NCBI GenBank assembly: GCA_000697475.1
Contig: JNEU01001162.1
Location: 115,791-179,790, forward strand
Source of the DNA: Lichtheimia corymbifera B2541
Taxonomy: Eukaryota > Mucoromycota > Mucoromycetes > Mucorales > Lichtheimiaceae
Length of the DNA stretch: 64,000 nt
Direction: 5' to 3'
Below the pieces are notes generated by a model that saw only the letters and a program-made list of their open reading frames with translations, searched no databases and was not told the origin of the DNA. The position numbers and the translations under genes were made by a program. This document shows, piece by piece, positions 53,828-63,839 of this stretch; position 1 is the stretch's first letter, and the number at the start of each line of letters is the position of its first letter.

Positions 53828-54348
53828 TTAATTCCTACGAACAAGTTTATTGAGTGAAAGGTTGTTTGAGGTATTGACTTGAACGGGTGCTTCAGACGAA
53901 GGCTCGATTGTATCTGCTATTAATCGAAGATAACCATCGATCACTTGCGTATATCCATTATGAATTTGAAGCCTGCTGCCAGCTTGTACATCTATGCAGA
54001 TTGCCTCGTCAGCCTCACATACTATGTTATATACTTTTCAAGTTCTCTTGCCTTGGGTCGTTTTTAATATGATGGCCCCTGTTGTATCACCTACAAGGTG
54101 CTCTGATACGCGAATAGTCTTGTCGCCATCTGCAAGCGACCATTAGCTTCAATAAACGCTTCCAGTTGTTATAATCTACTGACCATCCAGTTGAAGCGAC
54201 ACAATGCAATGCATGACTGTAACATCAATGTTGATGCCATATTGGTCTGCCGTGAGAGAACTAACAGTAGGAGCAGCAGCAGCTGGTGGAAAGGTGTCAG
54301 GTTGTGTCAGTCGTAGTGGTTGTATATGGCGGGCTTACTGGATGGCAT
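53828..54348 (-). CDS. SOSS-B-like OB-fold single-strand nucleic-acid-binding protein
   Basis: Four exons (54348-54339, 54282-54184, 54129-54052, 54021-53828) total 381 nt, 126 aa. The body is one OB fold with the pattern of SOSS-B/NABP proteins: DGDKTIRVSEHLVGDTTGAI (family: D-K-TGSI), a second strand pair around IDVQAGSRLQIHNGYTQVIDG (family: GDIIRLTKGYASVFKG) and YLRLIADT. The C-terminus is a polar tail ending NKLVRRN. In animals SOSS-B binds single-stranded DNA with INTS3 and SOSS-C in double-strand-break signalling. Other small OB-fold proteins (RPA-like) are possible. The first exon has only 10 nt. The third intron as drawn is 30 nt with a GC donor, so this part of the model is less sure. 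The stop is 17 bp from the INTS2-like stop. Confidence 0.65.
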
Positions 54349-54705
54349 GATTGAAAGGAGACTCCTCGGTGTGTAGTAGCCAAGTTAAAATGATGCTTAT
54401 AGCTCAGTAGTTCCCACCAGATACATAAAGCATGCCTCTCCCTACTCATTCGACTCATTGTTGTGAGAGTGATTTCATTATACACCTGCCAATCTATTCG
54501 GGCCGATCTTTGTATGTTGATTGTGCAAAATCCAAATTGCTTTTATTGTTTAAGGGTAAGAATGAAGAAAGACTCTTTTTTAGAACGTGTGATCGATTAC
54601 GTCTTTGTTATGTACAATGCGAAAAGAGGAAATGCTGTGAGACGAGAAAAAAGAAAGAAAGAGCGAAGCGAGGGCGATAAGAGAGATAGAACGTGGATGC
54701 TTGAT
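54349..54705. other. Intergenic region between SOSS-B-like and fibrillarin genes
   Basis: No gene recognised. It should hold the SOSS-B-like promoter and the fibrillarin 3' end. A purine-rich stretch lies at 54628-54690. Confidence 0.5.
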
Positions 54706-55715
54706 CTATTTGTTGCGTGCATATCTACCGACAACGACAGCGTGATCTCTTTCATAAGGTTCAAGAGTGAGTTGTTCTTGGGGCTTAATGCGTTCTTCTT
54801 GCAACTTTTTGACTTCACGAGCAAAGACAGTGGCAGCATCAACGGTTGAATCAATACAAGAAGCCTTGATAGAGATGACGATATGACCATTGTTCTTCAA
54901 AAAGTGATGAGCGTTGAGAGCGATAATACGGGCTTGATCAGGTTGAGCGACATCAGCGAAAATGACATCGACCATGGGGACGAGCATACGGTACTTTGGA
55001 GGATGACGAGCATCTTCAATGATAGGCAAGACATTGGTGCGCTTCTTTGCCATGTTGATAAGATCACGGCCTGATCGATGAGAGAATTCGACAGCGTAAA
55101 CAGCACCTTCAGCACCAACGATATCAGCAACGTGAGACACCGAAGTACCAGAAGCAGCACCCAAATACAAGACTTTCTTTCCAGGAGCAATATGGACGTG
55201 ATCAACACCACCAAGAACAGCAGCAGCTAACTTGGATCTGAAAGGATTCCACACACGGTATTCGATCTTGGTGCCTTCGGGACCATCCACTGAAACACGC
55301 TTCTCACCATAGACAGATTCACCAGGGACAAGGTTCTTGGTAACAAGCAAGTCTTCTTTACCACGAGCAATAAAGATGCCTTCATGACGATGGGGTTCAA
55401 TGATAACCTTGTTACCACCCTTGGCACCACCCTTGGCGCCACCACGGCCACCACGAGCACCACCACGAGCACCACCACGGCCACCACGGCCACCACGGCC
55501 AGCAGGTTTGCCAATGCCACCACGAGCAGCACCTAAATGAGCAATAAAAAGTCAGTTTGAATTCTCGAGTTACCACCAATGCCATACAAAGATCCCTTAC
55601 CACGACCACCACGGCCACCACCAAAGCCGCCACGAGCACCACCACGGCCACCACCACGGCTGCCACCACGGAAACCTCCACGTCCTCCACGAGCTCCACG
55701 ATTATCGAATGCCAT
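54706..55715 (-). CDS. NOP1: Fibrillarin, box C/D snoRNP 2'-O-methyltransferase
   Basis: Two exons (55715-55574, 55532-54706) total 969 nt, 322 aa. A glycine/arginine-rich N-terminus (about residues 5-85, RGG repeats, interrupted by LYGIGGAARG and ending in Lys/Gly repeats) precedes the conserved methyltransferase: [52 protein letters not shown], the SAM-binding [57 protein letters not shown], and the [15 protein letters not shown] end. It methylates rRNA 2'-O positions guided by box C/D snoRNAs in the nucleolus and also histone H2A glutamine. The RGG DNA is strongly GGY-biased, which creates long spurious frames on other strands. The single 41-nt intron falls inside the RGG region. Confidence 0.97.
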
Positions 55716-56297
55716 TATGAATGGGTTATATATATATCTAGAAAGAAGTACAAGAAGTAGTCTACATGCGGGCGAAAAATTATTCTTGTAAAAGCCACAA
55801 TGAGCCAACATATTCATCTCAGCTGCATGACAACTTTGGGACCTAGCAATTATTCGTTGCCATGGTAAAAGCCAGAGACACTATCGCTTCAGGAACAATC
55901 ACTTCCGGTACGATGATCCTCTCCAAGTTTCATCTCTAATCAAAAGCACAGTAAACATGACTGCATGACAATGAAAAGATAGCTCGAGTCTCTTTAATTA
56001 GCAGTAATTGCGCATTAGATGTCAACAATAAACAAAACAAATATGTGGGTATGTGCTGGTTTTTTATCATCTTTGAACAACAGATGGGGTGTGTGAGATA
56101 CTTTTACAAAATGCAAGGGTCTATAAAAATGCCTATGCGGGATGATATACGAAGATGTGTGTGTGCTGTATGTGCAAGGGGTGAATGGGTTCGTGTGCGA
56201 GCGCATGTTATGTGCATGGTGCGTGAAAGAAAAATGGGCGTTGTGAATGAGTGGATTTGGTGATTGTGCGGATGAAAAGGGCAGGGTGAGGGAGTAC
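55716..56297. other. Intergenic region upstream of fibrillarin
   Basis: No gene recognised. The plus strand is G/T-rich from 56150 to 56290. The fibrillarin promoter should lie in 55716-55950. Confidence 0.5.
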
Positions 56298-58859
56298 TTA
56301 GGTTAAAAGATAAATAACCGAATCATCGTCATGGACTTGGGAGCTTGCATGATAATTCATCATCCAGTGCCAGTCAGCGCGTGATTTCTCTGGTCCACTG
56401 TATTGAAATGCTGCATGGGCCATATGTGCAAGGGGTGCCAAAGAAGCTGAAGCCGAGTGTTTCTTGAGATGGGTTGCCACTGCATGTGAGATGCGACCTT
56501 CATTTTTGGCTGTATAGTGCCAAATATCCTTGGCAATACCCGTGTTCTGGATACCACGTGCCAACATCGTCCAATAGTGTAGATTGAGTGTCTCGTATTG
56601 TGCAATCAATGAGTCCTCATCTTTATCTTGCTGTTGTTGCTGTTGGGCGAATCGTTGTGCTGAGGCGATTTGATAGGGTTGTGATCCATCAGCCATGAAT
56701 TGTTTGCCGATACGCATACGACATCGGTTGGCCACACGAAGCAACAAGCGTACGTCATCTGTGAATGCTGCAAGAGCTGTCACCTGTAAATCGTATAGCA
56801 CTCCACGATGATCGGTCATTTGAGCAAGGTGAATACCCGTTGGAATAGTAATCAAGTATTCAAGCACTTGAGCCAATAATCCTTGTAGATCCAAATATTC
56901 TCGATGGGTGAGCATTTGTGAACGTCGCAAAAGTCGCATAGCATCCAAGACTGCTGTAGTGTCGGTCCGAGTGAGATGGGATGCATTAAAGATAAGACGT
57001 TGTTGTTTGGGGCTTGGCGCGTTGGGTACTGTACGTGATGAGCGACTTAAACTTGGAAAAGAATAGCCTTGATCGGATAAAAAGTCGAGTAAATGGGTGC
57101 TATCAGGTATCATCCGTGCAGAGCTGTATTCATCCACATCATCCTCATGCAGCACGTAATCGTTTAAAAAGTAAACACGCACCAAATTGGCTGCCCATCT
57201 TCCATACTTTTCATTGCCAAGGAAATAATGAGCCAATGTCAAGGTTGTAATGTTTTGCGCTAATTCTCCTAGTTCGGGTTGATCGGCATATGCAGCTTGA
57301 GTAATGGATGGTGCTTCAGTAGTAGACGTTTCAGGTGTCGTTAAGCGATCAGTAGCTGCTTGTAACATGTTCTCTGCTCTCCTTTCCAATATGTCCATAG
57401 TTGCTGCAATGCTGTCGTCGCCTTTACTCCAATAGGCATGGCGTATACTAGCCATACTCGTCTCGTTGTACAAAAAGAGTCGATCATGCCGGAAAGTTTG
57501 CCGTGCAATGCTTTCATCCAACCCATCCAATGATGACTGAATCGCCAATAACCGATTGAAGGCACGAATAGATGATGCTTCTTTTTTGCTTTCTTCTTGT
57601 TGAGGGTTGCCTGAGAATAACCGAAACACCCATCCGATCGTTCGAAAGTTGCCCTTATCTTGACTGTACGCTCGTTCCTTTGGTTCCCAAGCAACAGTGG
57701 GTCGATTCAGACGTCGATTCTCAAGTGCACCCAAGCGAAACAAGAGCTCCAGCTTGAAAATATCCAATTAGCTTACATGAATCCAATGCTTATCCACCCA
57801 ACCTTACCTTGCTACGTCTTCCATAACGCATATTGAGATTATATTCTTCTGTTGCATCATATCTGAAAATGATCTGTGGCTCCTCATGTGCCTTTGGTCT
57901 CTGATCCATGTTGTCCAATAGTACCGAGTTGTTGAGGAGACGAATCATAGGAACAATGAAATACTTGGTATCAGATCCAAATCGATCGAGTTGTGTCTTG
58001 ATTTCATTGAAGGCGTTCGGTGTCAAATAGCAGTTTCCATCAAATGGCATAATCCACCGTGCATTATGAATGCTTTTGCCATGTTGAATTGCTCGATTAC
58101 GTCCTCCATTCTATAATATATATAAAGTTATTTATATGCCCTCTCATATCCTGTACCTTGGACACTTACGTTATTCATGGCGTAGAGGTTTTTATCATGA
58201 TAGGTATAATCCAGAGTACGTAGTTTGGCAACCTTGGAGAATCGGCGATAGTCATCCGAATGTAAGAAATCCGGTTCAGAAAAGTCTTCAAGTCGAAAGT
58301 CGATTTGCTTGTATTCTTCTTCATCGAATGGGATACGCATATACTCGGCATGGTAGCGTTCCAACAGGTCGATGATAGCTCTTTCACTTGCTGGATCAGA
58401 AATGCGATTCAATAAGAACATTTTGCGTGTATTGGGAAATGACGGCTCGTGCTCCAGAATAAAGTGTAGATTGGAGAGGGTCTGGCCCTCTTTGTGCCGC
58501 GGCGGCAGGTCATTGCCGATAATCCGATACAAAAGCAGCTGGTTTCGCTGTGGCTCTTCCTGCAGCGGCGTCAAAGAGAACACAGCGAATGTAGTAAAGA
58601 AGACGATAGCCAATAAAAGCAACCACCATTTCCAACGTTGTTGATAATAAAAGAAATATGAATGATGTGGCGTATAAAATCGACGAGGCTTTTGGTCCTT
58701 TTTGTCTCGACGCGATGAAGGTGGAAAGCCGAGATCAACAGCTATGTCAGCGAGATGCAGACTATTCAATCGACGTTGCTTGGTCGCGTTGATAGGTGAC
58801 GGAGGTGAATGTGAAGACGATGACCTGCTGTCAGTGTCATGTTTGAGTAGAGGCGGCAT
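56298..58859 (-). CDS. Type II membrane protein: glycosyltransferase-like half plus alginate-lyase-like half
   Basis: Three exons (58859-58170, 58110-57808, 57752-56298) total 2448 nt, 815 aa. A cytosolic Ser/Arg-rich N-terminus and one transmembrane helix (WWLLLLAIVFFTTFAVFSL, about residue 90) define type II topology. The next 230 residues begin LYRIIGNDLPPRH, with NLHFILEHEPSF, KMFLLNRI, and NNGGRNRAIQHGKS ... ARWIMPFDGNCYL, a pattern I know only from poorly characterised fungal and oomycete proteins with GT-A-like features. From residue about 470 the helical sequence resembles the alginate lyase/heparinase-type superfamily (LAHYFLGNEKYGRWAANLVRVYFL, GVLYDLQVTALAAF). A Golgi or cell-surface role in polysaccharide building or remodelling is inferred. 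Start at the Met before PPLLKHD; a longer reading would include hydrophobic 5' leader. Confidence 0.75.
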
Positions 58860-59847
58860 TTCGTCCAAAGGTGCTTGCTGCAGCTCAAGTGCGTGTGTGT
58901 GTGTGTGTGTTTGTGTGGTGAAAGGAAAAAGAAAGAAAGAAAGCAATAGGGAAGGGTCAGGGACCAAATGCAAGAAATAACAAAATGGAAAAAGGGAGGA
59001 GGATATGATTAACCCAAATAGGTCACGGGCGCAGTAAAGAAAAGCAAATGGAGGAATTAAAAGAAGCACTCTCTACATAAAGCAAAAGCCTCTCTCGCTC
59101 TCTCAGCCAACTATTCCTGGTAGTGCATCTGTTGCTGCTGTGCCAAGAATTCTATCGACTTATTGGTTGGGTGGGATATGTGTTAAACCAGGTAAGATGT
59201 GAAGATCGACTCAAAAAACAAAACCTAATCTAAAACAGGCAGTCGACGGGGAATTCGAGGCTGAAGATCGACGTACATGCTTAGCACACCTGCAGCTGTG
59301 ACCTAACAAACCTCGCTTTGGAAACTGAAAAACAGAAACAAGAATGATGCCATTGCATCATCATGGATCCACACTATCTTGATTAAATCTTGCTGCAGTT
59401 GCCCTAATTCATGTTTTCTATCTTGGCATTCATATTCTTACAACAAGGCTTGTACCCTTTTTTCTTTCGGAGAATGTCTCATGTGGTTGCACCTCACTGA
59501 TAAGGGCAATTTCAAAACCTTGGTTTGTGCCCGGTTTATGTGCAACATGTCCAACACCATCACAAAAAGTCCTGCAGAATGCATATTCTTCTTACATAGC
59601 CACATCTCACAGTGACATCCCATTAACAACACATAACAGCTGACCATGTAACACACGAATACAATCCTTCTTCATATATGGTGCTGTGGATTGTTCTCTT
59701 TCAAAATGGTCATACCCCGGTTTCGGCTCATCTATTTTTGTATTTCCTTCTTGTGTTGCACTTGGCTGTGCTGTCGGCCTCTGACAAACTATATCCTGTT
59801 GCACAGTCCATGGTTTTATTTTGCATTTCAAGGGGAATATACTATGG
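58860..59847. other. 1 kb intergenic region with simple repeats
   Basis: Upstream of the membrane-protein gene. It contains a GT microsatellite (58891-58918), an AAAG-like run near 58930-58942 and CT-rich patches near 59090-59105. No gene or RNA recognised. Confidence 0.6.
58891..58918. repeat. GT dinucleotide microsatellite
   Basis: About twelve GT units with one TT interruption, 32 nt upstream of the start codon of the type II membrane-protein gene (within its likely 5' leader). Confidence 0.9.
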
Positions 59848-61131
59848 CTAAGCATGATCTTGGAAATGGATACGGCTATAGACCCATCCCATATGTGTCG
59901 CTTCAGAAAAGTCAAATTGCTTATTGACGTGGACTTTTCTTTTTCGTAGTTCATCGCGAAATCCTTCCCAAATCACCATACAATCATCTGACATGGGGAT
60001 ATGGATCTGCAGCATACCAATGATCCCATGAACATAATCTCGAGCGTGCGTGCACCTTCTTCCAGAACGTCGAAAATCGATTAGAATCTTCTTGAGAAGC
60101 TGATGATCTTCTAGCTGTTGTTGTCCATATTCTTTCAAGTTCCAGATCAAATCAATCTCATCCGCCATAGTAGTGATACGTTGCAGGTGTTGCGATATAG
60201 TCTCATTTCCGATGTCCTGGCGGGCTTTACGTACAGTCTTACACATGGAGCCTGTTATGCCACGTAGCAATTTCATGTCGAGCGTCGTTGAGCCATCCCA
60301 TCCCATTTCAGCCATCAATAGTACGGTATGTGGTAAAACAGCTTCTTGTAATGTTCCCACCCGCTGAAAGAACTTGCAATCCATGACATCTGAAAGAGCG
60401 TCGGCAAATGCTTCATTTTCGTCAAAAATAAAACGCATAGCACGTCTCCAATCCATGCCTTCAATAATTGGTGTGCGATCATAATAGGCTTTCATAGCAT
60501 TGTCGTCAATGATACCAGGACGCAGTTTTTCGCTCCAGTCTTGTAACGTCTTCTCATGTGTTGTAAGGTACTTGATGCTGTCATTTGTACAATCAAGCAA
60601 AGCAAAGCACAAGTTTGAAAACTTGTAAATGTGACCCATGATGCCTCGAGGGGTATGTTCAGTGTCAGCACAAAAGAGATCAATCCACCAATAACCTGGA
60701 TAGTCCTTGAAGAGATTCAATATAGTGCTTTGCTTTCCATCACGTATCTTTGCTGCTCGTATAGGATTGCCCTGTTCATCAAGTACGCCGCTATCTTTCC
60801 AGTCGACCAATTCATCTGGTGGACCCCACATATGTGATACAACATTGTACCCTTTAGACATAACGTCATCAAGTATGGTGGCGTTTTCAGCAGGTACTAC
60901 AGATGTCATCGATAGCTGGTCATCCTCATATACCACTCGTACGAGCTTGAAATTGTTATTCTGATACAGCTTGAGATGATGTTGTGGTCCATCGGGGGAT
61001 AAGAATTGGGCCAACATTGTTTCTGACTCCAAGGTTTCCGCTTCCATCTCTGCATTGGCATTTTCGGGCGTCGGTCCGTCATCCGCTTTTGGTGATGGTC
61101 CGCCACTATCGCTGTTGTTCCTATCACTCAT
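59848..61131 (-). CDS. HET-like (heterokaryon-incompatibility-related) domain protein
   Basis: Intronless, 427 aa from MSDRNNSDSGGPSPK. I prefer this Met to one 34 codons upstream because the leader there is Cys/Arg-rich and unlike the protein. After a polar acidic N-terminus, residues about 95-185 resemble a HET domain: YNVVSHMWGPPDELVDW (family: ALSYVWG), a Lys/Ile segment, YWWIDLFCADTEH (family: WIDAICINQ), and IMGHIYKFSNLCFALLDC (family: IYSxAxxVxVWLG). The rest is helical with RAMRFIFDENEAF and HARDYVHGIIGMLQI, comparable to the post-HET helices of fungal proteins. In ascomycetes HET domains trigger cell death on allorecognition; in this lineage the role is unknown. Assignment rests on short motifs. 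Confidence 0.7.
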   Translation of the reverse strand: MSDRNNSDSGGPSPKADDGPTPENANAEMEAETLESETMLAQFLSPDGPQHHLKLYQNNNFKLVRVVYEDDQLSMTSVVPAENATILDDVMSKGYNVVSHMWGPPDELVDWKDSGVLDEQGNPIRAAKIRDGKQSTILNLFKDYPGYWWIDLFCADTEHTPRGIMGHIYKFSNLCFALLDCTNDSIKYLTTHEKTLQDWSEKLRPGIIDDNAMKAYYDRTPIIEGMDWRRAMRFIFDENEAFADALSDVMDCKFFQRVGTLQEAVLPHTVLLMAEMGWDGSTTLDMKLLRGITGSMCKTVRKARQDIGNETISQHLQRITTMADEIDLIWNLKEYGQQQLEDHQLLKKILIDFRRSGRRCTHARDYVHGIIGMLQIHIPMSDDCMVIWEGFRDELRKRKVHVNKQFDFSEATHMGWVYSRIHFQDHA

Positions 61132-61565
61132 CTGCTGGTTGGTATTCACTGATATGCAAAGTGGTTGTCTTCGGTCTACTGAGCATGTACAACGGTAAAT
61201 ACGACATAACGACACCCGACGTTGCCATGTCAAATGAAAAGGCCATTAATAAGTGTGTTAGAATCACCGTAAAACAATAGGTACATGCTTTGTATGAAAT
61301 GTCCATCATGATTACAGTGTCAGTAAACGATGAAATAGATAACACTTACAGGTAAGTAAAGAAGTAATAGAAAGGGCAAACGTATGTTTTCAGGAAAAGA
61401 AACGTAAAGAAGGGAAGAAAAAAGGGAGAAAAGGTCCCGTGTCAAAAGTCAAAGCAAGATAAGGTTTACTACACCTACGCAACCATGACAGCCATCATTT
61501 TAAACCCATGCATTGTTTTCATATTTACAAACCACCCGTTCTTTATTCACTATGGCATATGCACA
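61132..61565. other. Intergenic region between zf-PARP and HET-like genes
   Basis: Both flanking genes are on the minus strand. No gene is seen. A purine-rich stretch (61370-61435) on the plus strand is a pyrimidine tract in the orientation of the HET-like gene and may be its promoter. Confidence 0.5.
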
Positions 61566-62308
61566 TCATTTCTTTGCCTTTTTAGACTTTTTCAGAGCAT
61601 CTTGGATTTCTTTTGCAATGCTTTCTAATTCTAGCTGATCCTTCTTGCCGAGAGATGACTCTTCTTTAGGTGCCTCAGCCTTCTTCTTTTCTATGCTCTC
61701 GGCTTTCCGTTTCTTGCCAGCATTGGAGGCGAGCTTGGTAACGTTTTTCACAGGCGCAACTTGCACACCAGTCAATCCAGATGTCAAATCAGCAGTCTTG
61801 CTTCGTTTCTTCTCTTTGGTTTTGGCTGGTTTCTCGGTATCCACGGGCTCCTCATCATCCTTTTTGGTCGAATCTACCCATTTGGCGCCAGCACCACGTT
61901 CAATCAATTGTTGTACTAGTCGTTGATCCTATATATCAGTAAGCATACTCGAATCAGTCATCTGCATATAAAAGCCATGTTGTGCCTATTGACCTTTTCA
62001 ACAAGTGAAGGGTATCCTCGCAACTGCTCAATTGGTAGCTTGGTTACCATATCAGGAACTATGAGAATCCCATGTTAGTCGACGACAACGGGTCTCTTTA
62101 CGAATGCACATTGCTCAACCCTACCTGTCCAGCATTTGAAGTGGTACCAGGTGTGCTTTGCAAACTTTTTCTTTTCAGTCTTGCTCTTGCGAAAGATCTC
62201 GGAAGCTGCAAGTGATTTCGCCAGAATGCTCTTCGAACAGGCTGCACATTTGGCACCAGGCTTCTCGCGATATTCGACACTGTACGTGGTGATCCCTTGA
62301 TCGCTCAT
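61566..62308 (-). CDS. PARP-type zinc finger protein
   Basis: Three exons (62308-62125, 62058-61994, 61928-61566) total 612 nt, 203 aa. The N-terminal 65 residues form a PARP-type zinc finger: TTYSVEYREKPGAKCAACSK with the CxxC pair, a basic loop (FRKSKTEKKKF) and HTWYHFKCWT with the H-x-C pair. This finger recognises DNA breaks in PARP1 and ligase III; here it is not joined to a catalytic domain. The remainder has a short helical segment (LPIEQLRGYPSLVEKDQRLVQQL) and a Lys/Glu-rich, probably nuclear, tail with several basic clusters (KKRKAE, KKSKKAKK). A DNA-damage or chromatin role is inferred. Start taken at MSDQGITT; an in-frame upstream Met exists at 62428. Confidence 0.82.
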
Positions 62309-63130
62309 TGACACACGGATCGGTTTGCTGGGTGTTCCGAGACAAAAGAAGAGAAATTTGCTGCTGCTTGAAAGCCAGGCTCTTGTATCACATTGAGCAC
62401 AGCACGTCCCAATGTTACAGTGATTCAAGGATCACAGTCCGTTGCCCTTGGACAATTCACATTTGAAGGTGAGTGATTGCCGTTTTTAAGTTATTCCATG
62501 CTTGGGAGACAATGACCGGTGGCTCCATTGTTTTCGACGAGATTATATATCCTTGCGATAAAGCAGCGTGTCGTGTGGACTAAATTATATAGCTCATGTA
62601 TGATTATATATGTTAGATATTATAGTTGTCGTCCTCTTTTTAATAAACAAACGCCCATAATCGAATATCGCTTTACAGAGTATCAGTTCTTTTGTGATGC
62701 GCCATCATCGCTACCAGAAAGGCACAATACATTGTATGATAGCAATCCAGCGGACAAACCGAGGGAAATATAGTCGCTCTTAAACTTCACAATTTCACAG
62801 AAGGTACTGTCGACCCAGCCGAGCAACCTTGTTCTGTGAACGAGCCCACGTTTCATTGTAAAGTTTACGGATACAGGCACCTTTATGTTTTACATATGCT
62901 GTAGGCGTAAATAATGCTATATGACAAGCGGTCTTTGTTCATTGTCAAGGGGCTGGATCCTAATAGAACCAAAGATGCAGACATGCGTGTTTGTGTAGCA
63001 CATCCGATTGAAATGAATTGAAAGGTTCAATGTATGATGCTTTGTGGACTATTCAGTAACGGTCATAAATGGCAGTTAACATGCACCTTTTCCCATTCGC
63101 AGCCTTTATCGATTCCATAACAATGGGACG
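62309..63130. other. Intergenic region before the repeat-rich right end
   Basis: AT-rich unique sequence with no recognisable gene. It contains the upstream region of the zf-PARP gene on its left side. Confidence 0.5.
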
Positions 63131-63342
63131 ATGCTTCTGCTCCAGTCGAGCATTTCCATCATTCAACTTTCTTGATCCGAGCTGATTTGACTAAATTACG
63201 GTCAAACAAAGATTACATCAATCCTTATACAGTATGGGCTACCTATCTCAACTAATGTACCCGTTGTTTGACCGTAGCTCGGTCAAGTCAGCTCGGATCA
63301 AGAAAGTTGAATGATGGAAATGCTCGACTGGAGCAAAAGCAT
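63131..63342. repeat. Long inverted repeat (77-bp arms, 58-bp spacer)
   Basis: Arm 1 (63131-63207) and the reverse complement of arm 2 (63266-63342) agree at about 90 per cent of positions, sharing TCCAGTCGAGCATTTCC and ATTCAACTTTCTTGATCCGA exactly. The inner ends read CGGTCAAAC on both sides. The structure could be a small non-autonomous element or a hairpin-forming relic. No coding sequence is inside. Confidence 0.85.
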
Positions 63343-63515
63343 ATTTCTCATCACTTGGTATTCGCAACAATACTGATTGGAAGGAAATGGCTATTAGCTG
63401 CCAATGTATGACTATACATTGAAGTATCATCCATTGATCCTTCCATTCTGCATAATGGGCTGGGTTACACAAACACGCCCCTCTGCATCTTCGGCTCTAT
63501 CAGGGTCTACCTACT

Positions 63516-63811
63516 TGACAATGAAGAGCTAGTCCGGAGGACTAGCTCAAACCTGACACATGAATGCTGTGATCTAATTTCTCCGCTTTATTGAGCGAGT
63601 GCAGCTAGAAAATTGGATACAATAAAAGTCTAATCTATAAGTCTAAATGTTCTTTGATCTATGAGCGAGCTGGAAAAGAAAAGGGAGGCGTGGGTGGGAA
63701 GATTCATGTGTCAGGTTTGAGCTAGTCCTCCGGACTAGCTCTTCATTGTCAGTCAAAGACTCTCCTGACAATGAAGCAAGTCCATCGGTGTCAAACCTGA
63801 CACATGAATGC
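63516..63811. repeat. Terminal-repeat cluster of a tyrosine-recombinase element
   Basis: One unit of about 50 bp occurs three times: forward at 63516-63567, inverted and exact over 50 bp at 63702-63751, and forward again but diverged in its middle at 63766-63811. All share TGACAATGAAG at one end and CCTGACACATGAATGC at the other. The unit holds its own 9-bp stem hairpin (AGCTAGTCC / GGACTAGCT). The cluster begins 29 bp beyond the recombinase stop codon. Combined inverted and direct copies at the end of a tyrosine-recombinase gene are typical of DIRS-type elements. Confidence 0.75.
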
Positions 63812-63839
63812 AGCTCCAGAGAAAAACCGTGAACCAGGA

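Noticed and set aside
55412..55791. Valine-, threonine- or proline-rich frames in the fibrillarin region
   Set aside because: They are shadow frames of the glycine/arginine repeat codons of fibrillarin.
63131..63811. CRISPR-like array from repeated units
   Set aside because: Repeats are few, inverted and irregularly spaced in a eukaryotic nuclear context; they fit transposon ends.
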